Shown: piece by piece, positions 8,303 through 17,134 of the stretch
Numbering within the stretch: the first letter of the stretch is position 1
How the letters are laid out: each line of letters starts with the position of its first letter
Assembly (NCBI RefSeq): GCF_019249655.2
Contig: NZ_CP137557.1
Location: 3,505,001 to 3,569,000, forward strand
DNA: 64,000 nucleotides
Direction: 5' to 3'
Source of the DNA: Segatella copri
GTDB taxonomy: Bacteria > Bacteroidota > Bacteroidia > Bacteroidales > Bacteroidaceae
Position numbers and translations under genes: made by a program
Notes under the pieces: generated by a model
What the model was told of the DNA's origin: nothing
What the model saw: only the letters and a program-made list of their open reading frames with translations
The model's database searches: none

Positions 8303-9751
8303 ATGATTGATAAACAGAAACAAAACCTCAACATGAAGGTGCAGTGGGCGAAGTTCGCAGTGGTTCTCGCCCTCTACCTCCTCTTCCTGATATGGGTTGA
8401 GAGCTGGCTGGGACTCATCGTGGTTCCGTTCATCTTCGACGTTTACATCACCAAGAAGATTCACTGGCAGTGGTGGAAGGATGAAGAAGGCCCCGTGCGC
8501 TTCATCATGAGCTGGGTAGATGCGCTGGTGTTCGCTCTTGTAGCGGTTTATTTCATCAACCTCTTCTTCTTCCAGAACTATGTGATTCCGTCATCTTCTC
8601 TCGAAAAGAGTCTCCTCACGGGCGACTATCTCTTCGTGAGCAAGGTAAGCTATGGTCCTCGCATCCCTGAAACCCCGCTCACTATGCCATTAACCCAGCA
8701 CACCCTGCCGCTGGTTAACGTGAAGAGCTACGTGGAGTGGCCTCACTGGGATTACCGCCGCGTAAAGGGCTTGGGCAACGTGAAGCTCAACGACATCGTG
8801 GTGTTCAACTATCCTGCCGGCGACACCCTCTGCAACGAGGAGCGCTATCAGGCGAATGATTATTATCAGATGGTTTACTCTATCGGTGACCAGCTTCTGG
8901 AGCAGAACGGACAGCAGCAGGATGTTCGCGTGCTGAACCCTTTGCAGCAGCGCCACTACTTCGAAAAGGTGTATGCTGCCGGACGCAACTACATCGCCAG
9001 CATGCCGGGCGAATATGGTGACATCATCAGCCGTCCTACCGACCGTCGCGAGAACTACGTAAAGCGCTGCGTGGGCTTGCCTGGTCAGACCCTGCAGATC
9101 AAGAACCGCATCGTTTATCTGAACGGAAAGGCAAACAAGGAGCCTGATAATGTGCAATATACCTACAAGATGAAGCTCAAGGGCGAGTTCCCAATCGACC
9201 TTGCCGATGAACTGGGAATTACCAACGAAGACCTGCTGATGTATAATCAGAGCGGCGTGATTCCACTCACCAAGAAGGCTTATCTGGCTCTGAAGGCGAA
9301 CAAGAACCTGGTAGAGAGCATCTCCATCAACACCGATGCGAGATACGGCGACCTCTATCCGCTCAACGCCTACACCGGTTGGACATGCGATAACTATGGT
9401 CCTGTATGGATTCCGAAAAAGGGCAAGAGCATCGCTCTGACGCTGAAGAACCTGCCAGTATATGAGCGCTGCATCAAGGTTTACGAGGGCAACGACCTCA
9501 AGGTAGACAGCCAGGGCAACATCTTCATCAACGGCAAGCTAGCGAAGAGCTACACCTTCAAGCTCGATTACTACTGGATGATGGGTGACAACCGCCACAA
9601 CTCAGCCGATAGCCGCTACTGGGGCTTCGTGCCAGAGGATCACATCGTTGGCAAGCCAATCTTCATCTGGTGGAGCCACAGTCCTGACCATCCGGGCTTC
9701 TCAGGCATCCGCTGGAACCGCCTGTTCAACTTCGTAGATAACATCAAGTAA
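8303..9751 (+). CDS. lepB: Signal peptidase I
   Basis: 482 aa, the long form usual in Bacteroidetes. Removes signal peptides on the outer face of the inner membrane. Three hydrophobic segments lie at about residues 18-35, 36-50 and 72-92. They are followed by the catalytic serine box NYVIPSSSLEKSLLTGD (S97-S99), the lysine box ENYVKRCVGLPGQTL, and the C-terminal GDNRHNSADSRYWGFVPEDHIVGK. A large insertion between the boxes is family-typical. Active residues appear intact, unlike the paralogue that follows. Confidence 0.93.
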   Translation: MIDKQKQNLNMKVQWAKFAVVLALYLLFLIWVESWLGLIVVPFIFDVYITKKIHWQWWKDEEGPVRFIMSWVDALVFALVAVYFINLFFFQNYVIPSSSLEKSLLTGDYLFVSKVSYGPRIPETPLTMPLTQHTLPLVNVKSYVEWPHWDYRRVKGLGNVKLNDIVVFNYPAGDTLCNEERYQANDYYQMVYSIGDQLLEQNGQQQDVRVLNPLQQRHYFEKVYAAGRNYIASMPGEYGDIISRPTDRRENYVKRCVGLPGQTLQIKNRIVYLNGKANKEPDNVQYTYKMKLKGEFPIDLADELGITNEDLLMYNQSGVIPLTKKAYLALKANKNLVESISINTDARYGDLYPLNAYTGWTCDNYGPVWIPKKGKSIALTLKNLPVYERCIKVYEGNDLKVDSQGNIFINGKLAKSYTFKLDYYWMMGDNRHNSADSRYWGFVPEDHIVGKPIFIWWSHSPDHPGFSGIRWNRLFNFVDNIK

Positions 9752-9763
9752 TAGAAAGATAGA

Positions 9764-10204
9764 TTGAAAATCGCAGTTAAATTCCTAATAGCTTTAGGCT
9801 TGTCGCTGCTCCTGGTATGGGCGGTGCGAACCTATGCATTCACTGTCTTCACGGTGCCCGCCGGGGGTCTCCCTCCGCATTTGGAAGAGGGCAACCGGGT
9901 GATAGTGAATAGGATTGACTGCGATTTTTTCAATCGTGGCGAGATAGTGGTTTATGCCGATTCCGTGGCACTTCCGCTCCGCAACCAGCGGCGCAAGAAT
10001 GTATTCATGGTGTATTTCATCGGGAGGATAGACAAGCTTCCGGGCGATACCCTCCGCATCGGCAAGGCGAGCTACATCATACCCACAGTATGCTGCAAGC
10101 GCTGCGGCTGCAAGGATTGCCGCTTCTATCTCCTGAAGACACCTGCCGGTGAGCAGCTGGTTCACAAGCATCAGATGATAGGCAAAGCCTATAAGCTATT
10201 TTGA
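9764..10204 (+). CDS. Degenerate S26 signal peptidase-like protein
   Basis: 146 aa, start codon TTG at 9764, 12 bases after lepB. One N-terminal membrane segment (residues 5-26) is followed by the serine-box region, which reads TVFTVPAGGLPPHLEEGNRV. The expected P-S-x-S-M is replaced by P-A-G-G-L, so the nucleophile is missing. The lysine-box region (FIGRIDKLPGDTLRI) also lacks the usual K-R pair. Four cysteines in CCKRCGCKDC could bind metal or form disulphides. Likely catalytically dead; it may be an accessory or decoy subunit of LepB. The same order is common in Bacteroidetes (family knowledge). Confidence 0.75.
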   Translation: MKIAVKFLIALGLSLLLVWAVRTYAFTVFTVPAGGLPPHLEEGNRVIVNRIDCDFFNRGEIVVYADSVALPLRNQRRKNVFMVYFIGRIDKLPGDTLRIGKASYIIPTVCCKRCGCKDCRFYLLKTPAGEQLVHKHQMIGKAYKLF

Positions 10205-10245
10205 GAATAAACACGTTATTAACTGAACTTTCGTATGTGGTTTAA

Positions 10246-10366
10246 GAACGGGCTGAAGGCCCAAAAGCTCCTAGCCCAGGGCATCGCCCTGGGTATAATG
10301 GCAATCAGCAAGGCGCCCTGTAAGGGCAAAAGCTTCTGCCCTTTCAGGGCGTGTGGAGCTTACATG
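10246..10366. repeat. Palindromic intergenic repeat (REP-like)
   Basis: Hairpin-rich block: GGGCTGAAGGCCC, CCCAGGGCATCGCCCTGGG, and GCCCTGTAAGGGC followed by GCCCTTTCAGGGC. A second copy in the other orientation at 61478-61542 plus 63308-63352 is split by an insertion sequence. It lies inside the operon between lepB' and wbqC. Confidence 0.8.
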
Positions 10367-10408
10367 CGAAACTTGAGTAAGAATTAATAAATACATAAGA
10401 ATAAGAAT

Positions 10409-11062
10409 TTGAAAGCATTATTATCCTCCACCTATTTCGGCCCCATTCAGTGGTATCAGAAGCTGAACCGCTACGACGAGTGCCTGATAGAGCGCCACGA
10501 GAGCTTTATCAAGCAAACTTATCGCAACCGCATGCTCATCCCAACCACCAACGGCCCCCTCGCCCTCACCATCCCCACGAACCACAACACATCGTTGGCG
10601 ATGAAAGACATCCGCATCTCCGACCACGCCAACTGGCGCCATGTACACTGGAATGCGCTCCTCTCCGCCTACGGCGAGAGCCCCTTCTTCGAGTATTACC
10701 AGGACGACATTCGCCCCTTCTACGAGAAGAAATACGAGTTCCTCTTCGATTTCAACATGGAGATTACAGAGAAGATGATAGAACTTCTGGATATCCGTCC
10801 CAAGATTTCAATCACCAACGAGTACTTTTTAAGTGAAGAACGAAAAGTGAAGAGTGAAGAATTCAACAGCTTTACTAAGCATAAAGTTGAAAGTATCAAG
10901 GATTTCCGCGAAGCCATTCGCCCCAAGAAACCGCTTCCTGATGCCGAATTCGAGTCGAAGCGCTATTATCAGGTGTATGAGCAGAAATTTGGTTTCCAGC
11001 CCAACATGAGCATCCTTGATCTTCTCTTCAACGAAGGAAACGAGGCGATATTCTACCTATAA
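10409..11062 (+). CDS. WbqC family protein
   Basis: 217 aa, start codon TTG. The family is named after an O-antigen locus gene, and its exact reaction is not settled. Typical residues are LSSTYFGPIQWYQKL at the N-terminus, RNRMLIPTTNGPLALTIP, and NWRHVHWNALLSAYGESPFF. Residues 143-158 (EERKVKSEEFNSFTKH) are a charged stretch coded by a GTGAAGA-like repetitive run, perhaps an in-frame repeat insertion. Last gene of the dapB operon. Confidence 0.88.
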   Translation: MKALLSSTYFGPIQWYQKLNRYDECLIERHESFIKQTYRNRMLIPTTNGPLALTIPTNHNTSLAMKDIRISDHANWRHVHWNALLSAYGESPFFEYYQDDIRPFYEKKYEFLFDFNMEITEKMIELLDIRPKISITNEYFLSEERKVKSEEFNSFTKHKVESIKDFREAIRPKKPLPDAEFESKRYYQVYEQKFGFQPNMSILDLLFNEGNEAIFYL

Positions 11063-11160
11063 TAATAAGGTAGAGTATCGCCTCGCTGCCTTTAAAAGCT
11101 CAGTTATTCATTTATTACTTGAATTATAGTTAATATCTTGGGTGCAATGGAACTTAAAAA

Positions 11161-11203
11161 ACGAAAAAACGAGCTCCCATCCCCATGGAAACTCGTTTTT
11201 TTC
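11161..11203 (+). terminator. Terminator after wbqC
   Basis: Arms AAACGAG (11167-11173) and CTCGTTT (11192-11198) followed by a T run. The rest of 11063-11447 holds no open frame; a promoter-like sequence is not evident. Confidence 0.7.
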
Positions 11204-11447
11204 ATAATTTATTTGTATAAGTAAAAGATGATGATAAAACGTTTCACAACGTCTTTTTGTTTTAACTGATGCAAAGGTACAAACTTTTTGTGTCTTCTTT
11301 TCGTAAAGATTGCCTTTTTGTGGTATAAATTCTATTATTTTGCCACATAAAAAACAGAATTTACCCCCTGTTTAGTTAAAAATCCACCTTTTTGCGTTAT
11401 TTTGTGGTAGCAAATCCCCAGTAAAAGTGCCTGATTTTGCTGTTAAC

Positions 11448-12188
11448 TTAGAAATAGTACCCCAGCTTTGCGCGCAAGCCATTGTGATCGATGCCGAATC
11501 TATATTTGCCGTCCCATCCTGCCGGCTGCTTATAAGAGGTGCTAATACCGCCAAAACTCACGCCAGCCGACCAGTGCTTGCTGAGCAAGTATTCGCACCC
11601 CATTTCCGCATAGACACCAAAGCCATCCATGGTGTTGAAATCATCGTCAGTGCAGGCGTAGCCAAGGCTCAGCACCATATTCCAGATGAAGTGCTTATTC
11701 GTCTTGTAGGCCATTTTGTAACCCGCACCCACGAAATAGTTCATGATCACATCGTTGGCATCGTTGCCGAAGCCAGTAGGGATTCCCACCTTGGTTCTGC
11801 TGCCCACAGCATTGATGGAGAAGCCCATATAAAAAGGACGGCGGTAGGCGTTCGGCTGCTTCCACAGATTCCACAGATGGGCGTATTCCAGGGTAACGTC
11901 GAAGCCCGTAGGCGTTCTGTTCAGGCTTTTGCCGTTAGCCGTAAGAATTTCGTTGCTGAGCCATGAATATCCGCATCCGGCGCTGATGCTGTTGGAAGGC
12001 AGGAGATGCTTCTCGTATTCAATCTGGTTTAATTCAGAAAGAGTACCGATAGTATTTCTTTCGGTATTACTTTCGGTGAAACCTTCGGCGTTTTTGGCAA
12101 CTGCAGGCGAGAAACTCGTCAGGCTTACCCACAACAATAGCGTCGCTGAGGCGCATGCTGCTAATTTTGCTACTGATTTTGAATTCAT
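11448..12188 (-). CDS. Outer-membrane beta-barrel protein, hypothetical
   Basis: 246 aa with an N-terminal signal peptide (residues 1-31, ending SPAVA). The rest has alternating hydrophobic strands and ends in a C-terminal phenylalanine (LRAKLGYYF), the usual barrel-assembly signal. It contains repeated aromatic girdle-like strands such as HLLPSNSISAGCGYSWL and KHWSAGVSFGGISTSY. No named family recognised. A single gene with its own promoter. Confidence 0.75.
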   Translation of the reverse strand: MNSKSVAKLAACASATLLLWVSLTSFSPAVAKNAEGFTESNTERNTIGTLSELNQIEYEKHLLPSNSISAGCGYSWLSNEILTANGKSLNRTPTGFDVTLEYAHLWNLWKQPNAYRRPFYMGFSINAVGSRTKVGIPTGFGNDANDVIMNYFVGAGYKMAYKTNKHFIWNMVLSLGYACTDDDFNTMDGFGVYAEMGCEYLLSKHWSAGVSFGGISTSYKQPAGWDGKYRFGIDHNGLRAKLGYYF

Positions 12189-12225
12189 ACGTTTATACTT
12201 AAAAAATAATAGTTAATATTCGGGC

Positions 12226-12234
12226 GCAAAGGTA
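12226..12234 (-). promoter_or_regulatory. -7 element upstream of the barrel gene
   Basis: TACCTTTGC on the minus strand, 38 bases before the ATG at 12188. Confidence 0.6.
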
Positions 12235-12257
12235 CAAAAAAAATACGGAAAACCATT

Positions 12258-12352
12258 TCAATGCGTTAAAGAATCCACTTCAATACGTAAAAAAGAAGCG
12301 TAAAAGCGTAAATGGATGCGTCAATGTGTAAAAAAGAAACGCTAATGCGTAT
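12258..12352. repeat. Clustered GCGTAAA-like motifs
   Basis: Seven to eight copies of GCGT(A/T)A or ACGTAAA spaced irregularly in 95 bases between the divergent barrel and LRR genes. They could be regulator-binding sites. A -7 box TATCTTTGC for the LRR gene lies at 12403-12411. Confidence 0.4.
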
Positions 12353-12460
12353 AAATCTTCATCCCAGGCGGCTAGGGCTATTTCTCGTTTGAATCTTTTT
12401 TATATCTTTGCAGGTAGAGTGATATAATCTTCATTATTAATAACTTATAAATTTACTGTT

Positions 12461-15400
12461 ATGAGAAGAATAAAATTAATCCTTTTCCTCTTCCTGTTTT
12501 GCATAGGAATACAGCCAGCTTTGGCAGAGGGAAGAGATCTTCTTTTTGAGGAGACCTTTGAAAAAGTAGTGGGAACTTCTGATGGTAAGACTAAGCTGAA
12601 TCCATCGCAGTTGGATAACCCCTCGGGATGGACTTTTGATAATGTCTATGCCGGCGAGGGTAATCTGATTATCAAGGAAGGAGGAAGCATAACCCTACCG
12701 GTGATTCCTGAACTTATCGGCAACGCCTGTTTATCTGTCAATGCCATTCACTGGCATAATCCCGATAAGGAATATGATGATGATGACCCATTTTATTGGG
12801 ATTTCCTGGCAAAAGTAAATGTATCTATTTCCAACGGCAAGCTCAGTTCTGATGAATGTGGCGAAGAGAGGATAAAAATGTATGGCGTAGATGGAAACAG
12901 TCGTTTGAAGATTACTGCGCCAAATGATATTGTGCTGCGCAGTGTTTCTGTTTATTATCCATTTGGATCTTCTGGTGGGCACTACATCAGATTCTCGCAT
13001 GAGGCAGGACCTTTCTACGAGCCATTTGATTTAACGCTCAATCCATGGAATATTCAGGTTGATGATGGCGACAGTATATATAACATCACCGTTTATACAT
13101 TAGATGGTTCTATGCCAAACCACCATTCCCAGCGTTATCATAAAGATGATAAAATCCATATCGCCTCTACCACTACGGTGCGTGCAGCCATGATTCTGGC
13201 AGACGGGTCAATGAGGTATAATGATCCTATGACCTATACTCTGACGAAGCGATATGACATCAACGAACAGCCGGAGAATACCTATCAGATAGAGGTAAAG
13301 CCGGGTCAGCTGAAAAAGCAGCTTCTCGATTTGGATCCTGATGAGGTAAACGGACTTGTGCTTACCGGCACCATGAATGGTGAAGACCTGAAGTTTCTTG
13401 CCGATGCCCAGGGACTCGTTGGAAGCCTTGCTTATCTTGATCTGGAAAAGGTGAAGTTTGAGTATGATGGAACCGTGTACAGAACATACTCTCCATCCAA
13501 GGGTTTCCATGAGGAACAAAAAATATATAATTATATCTTCAGCAAGGAGAATCGCACAGAGCAAGTACCTGCAGGATTTGGTTACAAGCGATACGATTGC
13601 TACCGTAATAACCTGGCATGGGCATTCTTCAAGAACGAGAGTCTTGTTACAGTGAAGCTTCCTGAGAGCATAACCGAAGTAGGAGAAGATATTTTCGGTG
13701 ATTGCAAAACTTTGAGAGGTGTGAAGCTCCCAGAAGGAGTGAGCCGTATAAATAAAGAAGCATTCTATGGCTGTTCTATTTTAGAAACGATAAATTTCCC
13801 TGCGAAACTTACTTCTGTGGGGGATAATGCCTTTCGGAGTTGTTTAAGTTTGGAGTTGGATAATCTTCCAAATAGTCTTCTGTATGTTGGCCGAGAAGCA
13901 TTCTGTGATGTTCCGTTGAAGGCTCTTAAGTTAGATAGAAAAGTGGAGATGGGCGCAGGCGCCTTTTCTAATACTCCGATTACCGAAATCGAGATGACAA
14001 CGCCATGCGATAGTATCCGGGAGGGTACATTTAGAGACTGCCCGAATTTGACGAAGATTACGATAGGAGAGGGCTTGAAGTATATTGGCTATAGTGCCTT
14101 TAGTAATTCGCCAGTAAAGGAGGCAAATCTACCATCCACACTTCGTGATATCAGTTCTTATGCATTCACTGGTTATTCTAGTTCTTACTGCCCGTTTATC
14201 AACGATATTCAGCCAGAGAATCATATCCGCTATATTGGTAAAGTGGCTTATCAGTGTGTGGATAAAAATCTGGAGGAATATACTATCAAAGATGGAACCG
14301 TAACATTGGCAGATAATCTTTTTGAAAATTGGCAAGGAAATGCAACCACATTCCATATCCCAGCTTCTGTGGAGCAGATAGGTAGCCGGGTTTTTGCCGG
14401 TACGCAAATAAAGACTCTGCCTGAAATGCCGGGACTCAAGCGAATTGGTGATGAGGCATTCTATCAATGCAAGAATCTTAAAAAGGTAACCATTCCTGAA
14501 ACGGTGGAGTATATTGGTGGTGGTGCTTTCTATGGTTGCTCAAATATTTGGAGCCTTACCTATAATGCAATCAATGCCGAATGCGAGCGTTTAATGGAGT
14601 CAAATATACCTCTGGAGAAGATTGTCATAGGTGATAAGGTACGTCGCCTGCCGAGAGGAATTTTCTCTGGTAGAGAGTTCACGGAGGTAACTCTTCCTGC
14701 TTGCTTGGAGCGAATAGACGAATTTGCTTTCTATGGATGCAAGAATCTTACAACCATCAATTTATCTGATAGCATCAGATATATTGGAGATAATGCATTC
14801 TATGGTTGTTCTTCTCTGAAAAATATCCACTGGCCACTTCGTTTGACAACGATAGGAAGTCGGGCATTTAGACAAACAGCCTTAGAGACCATTTCTTTAC
14901 CAGAAGGCGTTACGAGTGTAGGAGATGGAGCTTTCTCTGATTGCCCCGCTAAGACGGTTTATATTCCTTCAACGGCTAATGTAGAGGATAATTTCACCTA
15001 CAGTTTTTTGAAGAAAGAAGGGGGTGATTGCGTCATAACTTGCATGTCGCCAATACCTCATCCACAAGCTGAATGTTGGAATGTAGGCGTTGCTGCCATC
15101 AAGGTGCCTGCCGAATTGGTAGAGCAGTATAAGGCTCAGTTCCCAGATATTGCTGATAAGGTGATGGCAGTTAACCAGGTGGGTGCAATGGATAAGGATT
15201 CTAAAACCTCGTTTGCTGCAGGCATTTCAGAAGAAGCTGATTTGGGTGATGCGGTGATTGGAGATGTTTATGTTACGGTGGGCGATGGTGATGGCTACGA
15301 CAGTACTGATGGAAGTATCGTGCTCAATTCTACCATGACTGCTGCCGAAGTGGCAGGAATAGGCAGCTTGGCACCAGGAAAATCGGATATTGCCAATCGC

Positions 15401-15883
15401 TTTAATGGATTAATCGTAAAGGTGAATACCGGCGACGGAACGATGGTGATAGATTGCAAGACTGTGGGTAAAAACACGCTCAATGTAAAGGTGGGCGAGG
15501 CGGAACCACAGGCCTTTGTTAAATCGGATAGGGGAACCATCGAGGTGGCTTATCGTGTAGATAAGGAAACTTGCGTTTATATCTATGGAGCCGAGCAGGA
15601 GGTGGCTGATGATACAGAAGCTGCAAAGGCTCACCAGGTAGCGGCTTGCCGCCCATTATCACGAGCTGCGGCACTTTCGGCTTCGGCTTCCGAAAACTGC
15701 GTGAAGATTTATGCCGTAGGCGTATCTCAGTCAACGGGCATCAATCATACTTTGATAGATGGCAATTCGCCTATCATTGGCTATTACACCTTGGATGGTG
15801 TGAAGATAGAGCAGCCAAATGCTCCTGGCATTTACGTAGTTCGTAGAGCCGACGGAAGTAATTATAAACTGGTGATAAAGTAG
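12461..15883 (+). CDS. BspA-type leucine-rich repeat surface protein
   Basis: 1140 aa, signal peptide MRRIKLILFLFLFCIGIQPALA. Residues 170-275 include a chitobiase-type C-terminal module (YNITVYTLDGSMPNHHS). From about residue 390 to 860 run LRR_5 repeats (for example EAFYGCSILETINFPAKLTS, NAFYGCSSLKNIHWP). The C-terminal 260 residues hold a beta-sandwich region and finish with YTLDGVKIEQPNAPGIYVVR, a tail common on Bacteroidetes secreted proteins. BspA repeats mediate adhesion in related oral and gut species (family knowledge). Monocistronic: own promoter and terminator. Confidence 0.88.
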   Translation: MRRIKLILFLFLFCIGIQPALAEGRDLLFEETFEKVVGTSDGKTKLNPSQLDNPSGWTFDNVYAGEGNLIIKEGGSITLPVIPELIGNACLSVNAIHWHNPDKEYDDDDPFYWDFLAKVNVSISNGKLSSDECGEERIKMYGVDGNSRLKITAPNDIVLRSVSVYYPFGSSGGHYIRFSHEAGPFYEPFDLTLNPWNIQVDDGDSIYNITVYTLDGSMPNHHSQRYHKDDKIHIASTTTVRAAMILADGSMRYNDPMTYTLTKRYDINEQPENTYQIEVKPGQLKKQLLDLDPDEVNGLVLTGTMNGEDLKFLADAQGLVGSLAYLDLEKVKFEYDGTVYRTYSPSKGFHEEQKIYNYIFSKENRTEQVPAGFGYKRYDCYRNNLAWAFFKNESLVTVKLPESITEVGEDIFGDCKTLRGVKLPEGVSRINKEAFYGCSILETINFPAKLTSVGDNAFRSCLSLELDNLPNSLLYVGREAFCDVPLKALKLDRKVEMGAGAFSNTPITEIEMTTPCDSIREGTFRDCPNLTKITIGEGLKYIGYSAFSNSPVKEANLPSTLRDISSYAFTGYSSSYCPFINDIQPENHIRYIGKVAYQCVDKNLEEYTIKDGTVTLADNLFENWQGNATTFHIPASVEQIGSRVFAGTQIKTLPEMPGLKRIGDEAFYQCKNLKKVTIPETVEYIGGGAFYGCSNIWSLTYNAINAECERLMESNIPLEKIVIGDKVRRLPRGIFSGREFTEVTLPACLERIDEFAFYGCKNLTTINLSDSIRYIGDNAFYGCSSLKNIHWPLRLTTIGSRAFRQTALETISLPEGVTSVGDGAFSDCPAKTVYIPSTANVEDNFTYSFLKKEGGDCVITCMSPIPHPQAECWNVGVAAIKVPAELVEQYKAQFPDIADKVMAVNQVGAMDKDSKTSFAAGISEEADLGDAVIGDVYVTVGDGDGYDSTDGSIVLNSTMTAAEVAGIGSLAPGKSDIANRFNGLIVKVNTGDGTMVIDCKTVGKNTLNVKVGEAEPQAFVKSDRGTIEVAYRVDKETCVYIYGAEQEVADDTEAAKAHQVAACRPLSRAAALSASASENCVKIYAVGVSQSTGINHTLIDGNSPIIGYYTLDGVKIEQPNAPGIYVVRRADGSNYKLVIK

Positions 15884-15902
15884 ATTGTAATTGTCTTAAA
15901 CT

Positions 15903-15942
15903 ATGCCCTTAGAAGCATTAACGGTGGTGTTTCTAAGGGCAT
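15903..15942 (+). terminator. Terminator after the LRR gene
   Basis: Perfect 12-bp arms ATGCCCTTAGAA (15903-15914) and TTCTAAGGGCAT (15931-15942). Confidence 0.8.
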
Positions 15943-15983
15943 CTGATTTTGAATTCGCGTGGGGGGAATGATGAAAATGTAAC

Positions 15984-16000
15984 GTTAAAAAAAATAACTC
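15984..16000 (+). other. Left attachment site of element L
   Basis: GTTAAAAAAAATAACTC, matched by GTTAAAAAAACTAACTC at 55053-55069 (16 of 17). The site has a GTTA/TAAC dyad. The right copy abuts sequence that matches the int-proximal end of element R, and the left copy is followed 19 bases later by the shared distal terminal sequence. Confidence 0.75.
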
Positions 16001-16019
16001 GCTCTAATTTGGACTTTGA

Positions 16020-16120
16020 TTGAAAATCAAGAAGTTGGGCGTTTGCCTATATTATATAGGTAACAATATGGAAACGAGCGGACTTCTGCTCGTTTCTGTA
16101 TTTTGCAATATGCAAAGAAC
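16020..16120 (+). repeat. Distal terminal sequence of element L
   Basis: Aligns without gaps, in reverse complement, with 53594-53694. TTGAA(A/T)ATCAA is followed 40 bases later by GAAACGAGC, then exactly 23 bases, then TTGCAATATGCAAAGAAC (one mismatch in the other copy). Here an AAACGAGC/GCTCGTTT hairpin is added. The region to 16381 holds no other gene. Confidence 0.75.
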
Positions 16121-16381
16121 ACCTCAATTTGGGGGCAAAGATACGATATTTTTCTAAATATCCAATGATTTACAAGAGGAATTTTATGGAAATTAGAACT
16201 TTTTATAGTAAAACCTTGCTTCACAAGTAATTTGAGATTAGAAACATCAGTGAATCCAAATTTAATGTATATTGTCAGTTTCCACAATTTTCACCGTGGT
16301 ACACCTCTCAACAATATGTACCACAGTGAAACTTCTTTTTTTATATAGTTGTGCGAAAAAACATCAAGTCAATTCTTGTCT

Positions 16382-17134
16382 TCATCTGTCGAGCCAATTC
16401 TTCAATTTCATGATTTTGTCTTTGCTGACCACAATTCGCAACTCAGGAAATCCATGAAGGCTAATGGTCATTCTGTATTTGAAGAAATTGGTGAGTTTGT
16501 CAATGCGCTCGATATTTACCATATATTGGCGGCTGACACGGAAGAACAAATTGGGATTTAATTGCAGCTCCAAGTCATTCAAAGATTGGTTGATGGGTAC
16601 AGAATTACCATCACTAAGGTATGCCCTAACGACACCATTCTCTGATAAGAAATAACTAATGTCAGTTGTCTTGACAAGTTTGAAGCCATCATAGATATGC
16701 ACAAGGAAATAGTCTCTCCATTTCTTACCTGTTGCCATCCCCATTTTCTCCATCAGATCTGAGTAATCTATGACTTTATTGCACAGGGCTTTAGCCTTTG
16801 TTAGAGCTTTCTCCAATTCTTCTGTCAATATCGGTTTCTGAAGATAGGCGATGCCATTGCTCTTGAATGCTTCCAAGGCATATTCATTATAAGCCGTGGT
16901 AAATATCACAGGAGAAGTTGGGGCTATCTCCAAGAAAGCCTCGAACACATCACCATCGCCCAGTCTTATATCCGCAAAGATTACATCCTCGTCATGCGGA
17001 TTTTGCAGATAGTCAATGACCGCTCTCATTGTTGTTAATGGTCCTTGTATTTCCATAGAGTTGTCTATGTTTTGCAAGAGGCGTTTCAGTCTTGAAAAGC
17101 CACGTTCTTCGTCTTCTATGATTAAAACTTTCAT
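16382..17134 (-). CDS. LytTR family response regulator
   Basis: 250 aa. The receiver domain (residues 1-120) has the acidic pair IIEDEE, the phospho-acceptor in VIFADIRLGDG, and the conserved lysine in YLQKP. The C-terminal LytTR DNA-binding domain (about 150-248) includes FFRVSRQYMVNIERI. Its start overlaps the stop of the kinase gene by 4 bases, which couples translation. LytTR regulators often control bacteriocin and peptide-secretion genes, fitting the RiPP genes beside it. The direct target is not shown by the sequence. Confidence 0.92.
   Translation of the reverse strand: MKVLIIEDEERGFSRLKRLLQNIDNSMEIQGPLTTMRAVIDYLQNPHDEDVIFADIRLGDGDVFEAFLEIAPTSPVIFTTAYNEYALEAFKSNGIAYLQKPILTEELEKALTKAKALCNKVIDYSDLMEKMGMATGKKWRDYFLVHIYDGFKLVKTTDISYFLSENGVVRAYLSDGNSVPINQSLNDLELQLNPNLFFRVSRQYMVNIERIDKLTNFFKYRMTISLHGFPELRIVVSKDKIMKLKNWLDR

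Noticed and set aside
15943..16060. tRNA gene as the integration target of element L
   Set aside because: No cloverleaf can be drawn on either side of the 17-bp repeat.
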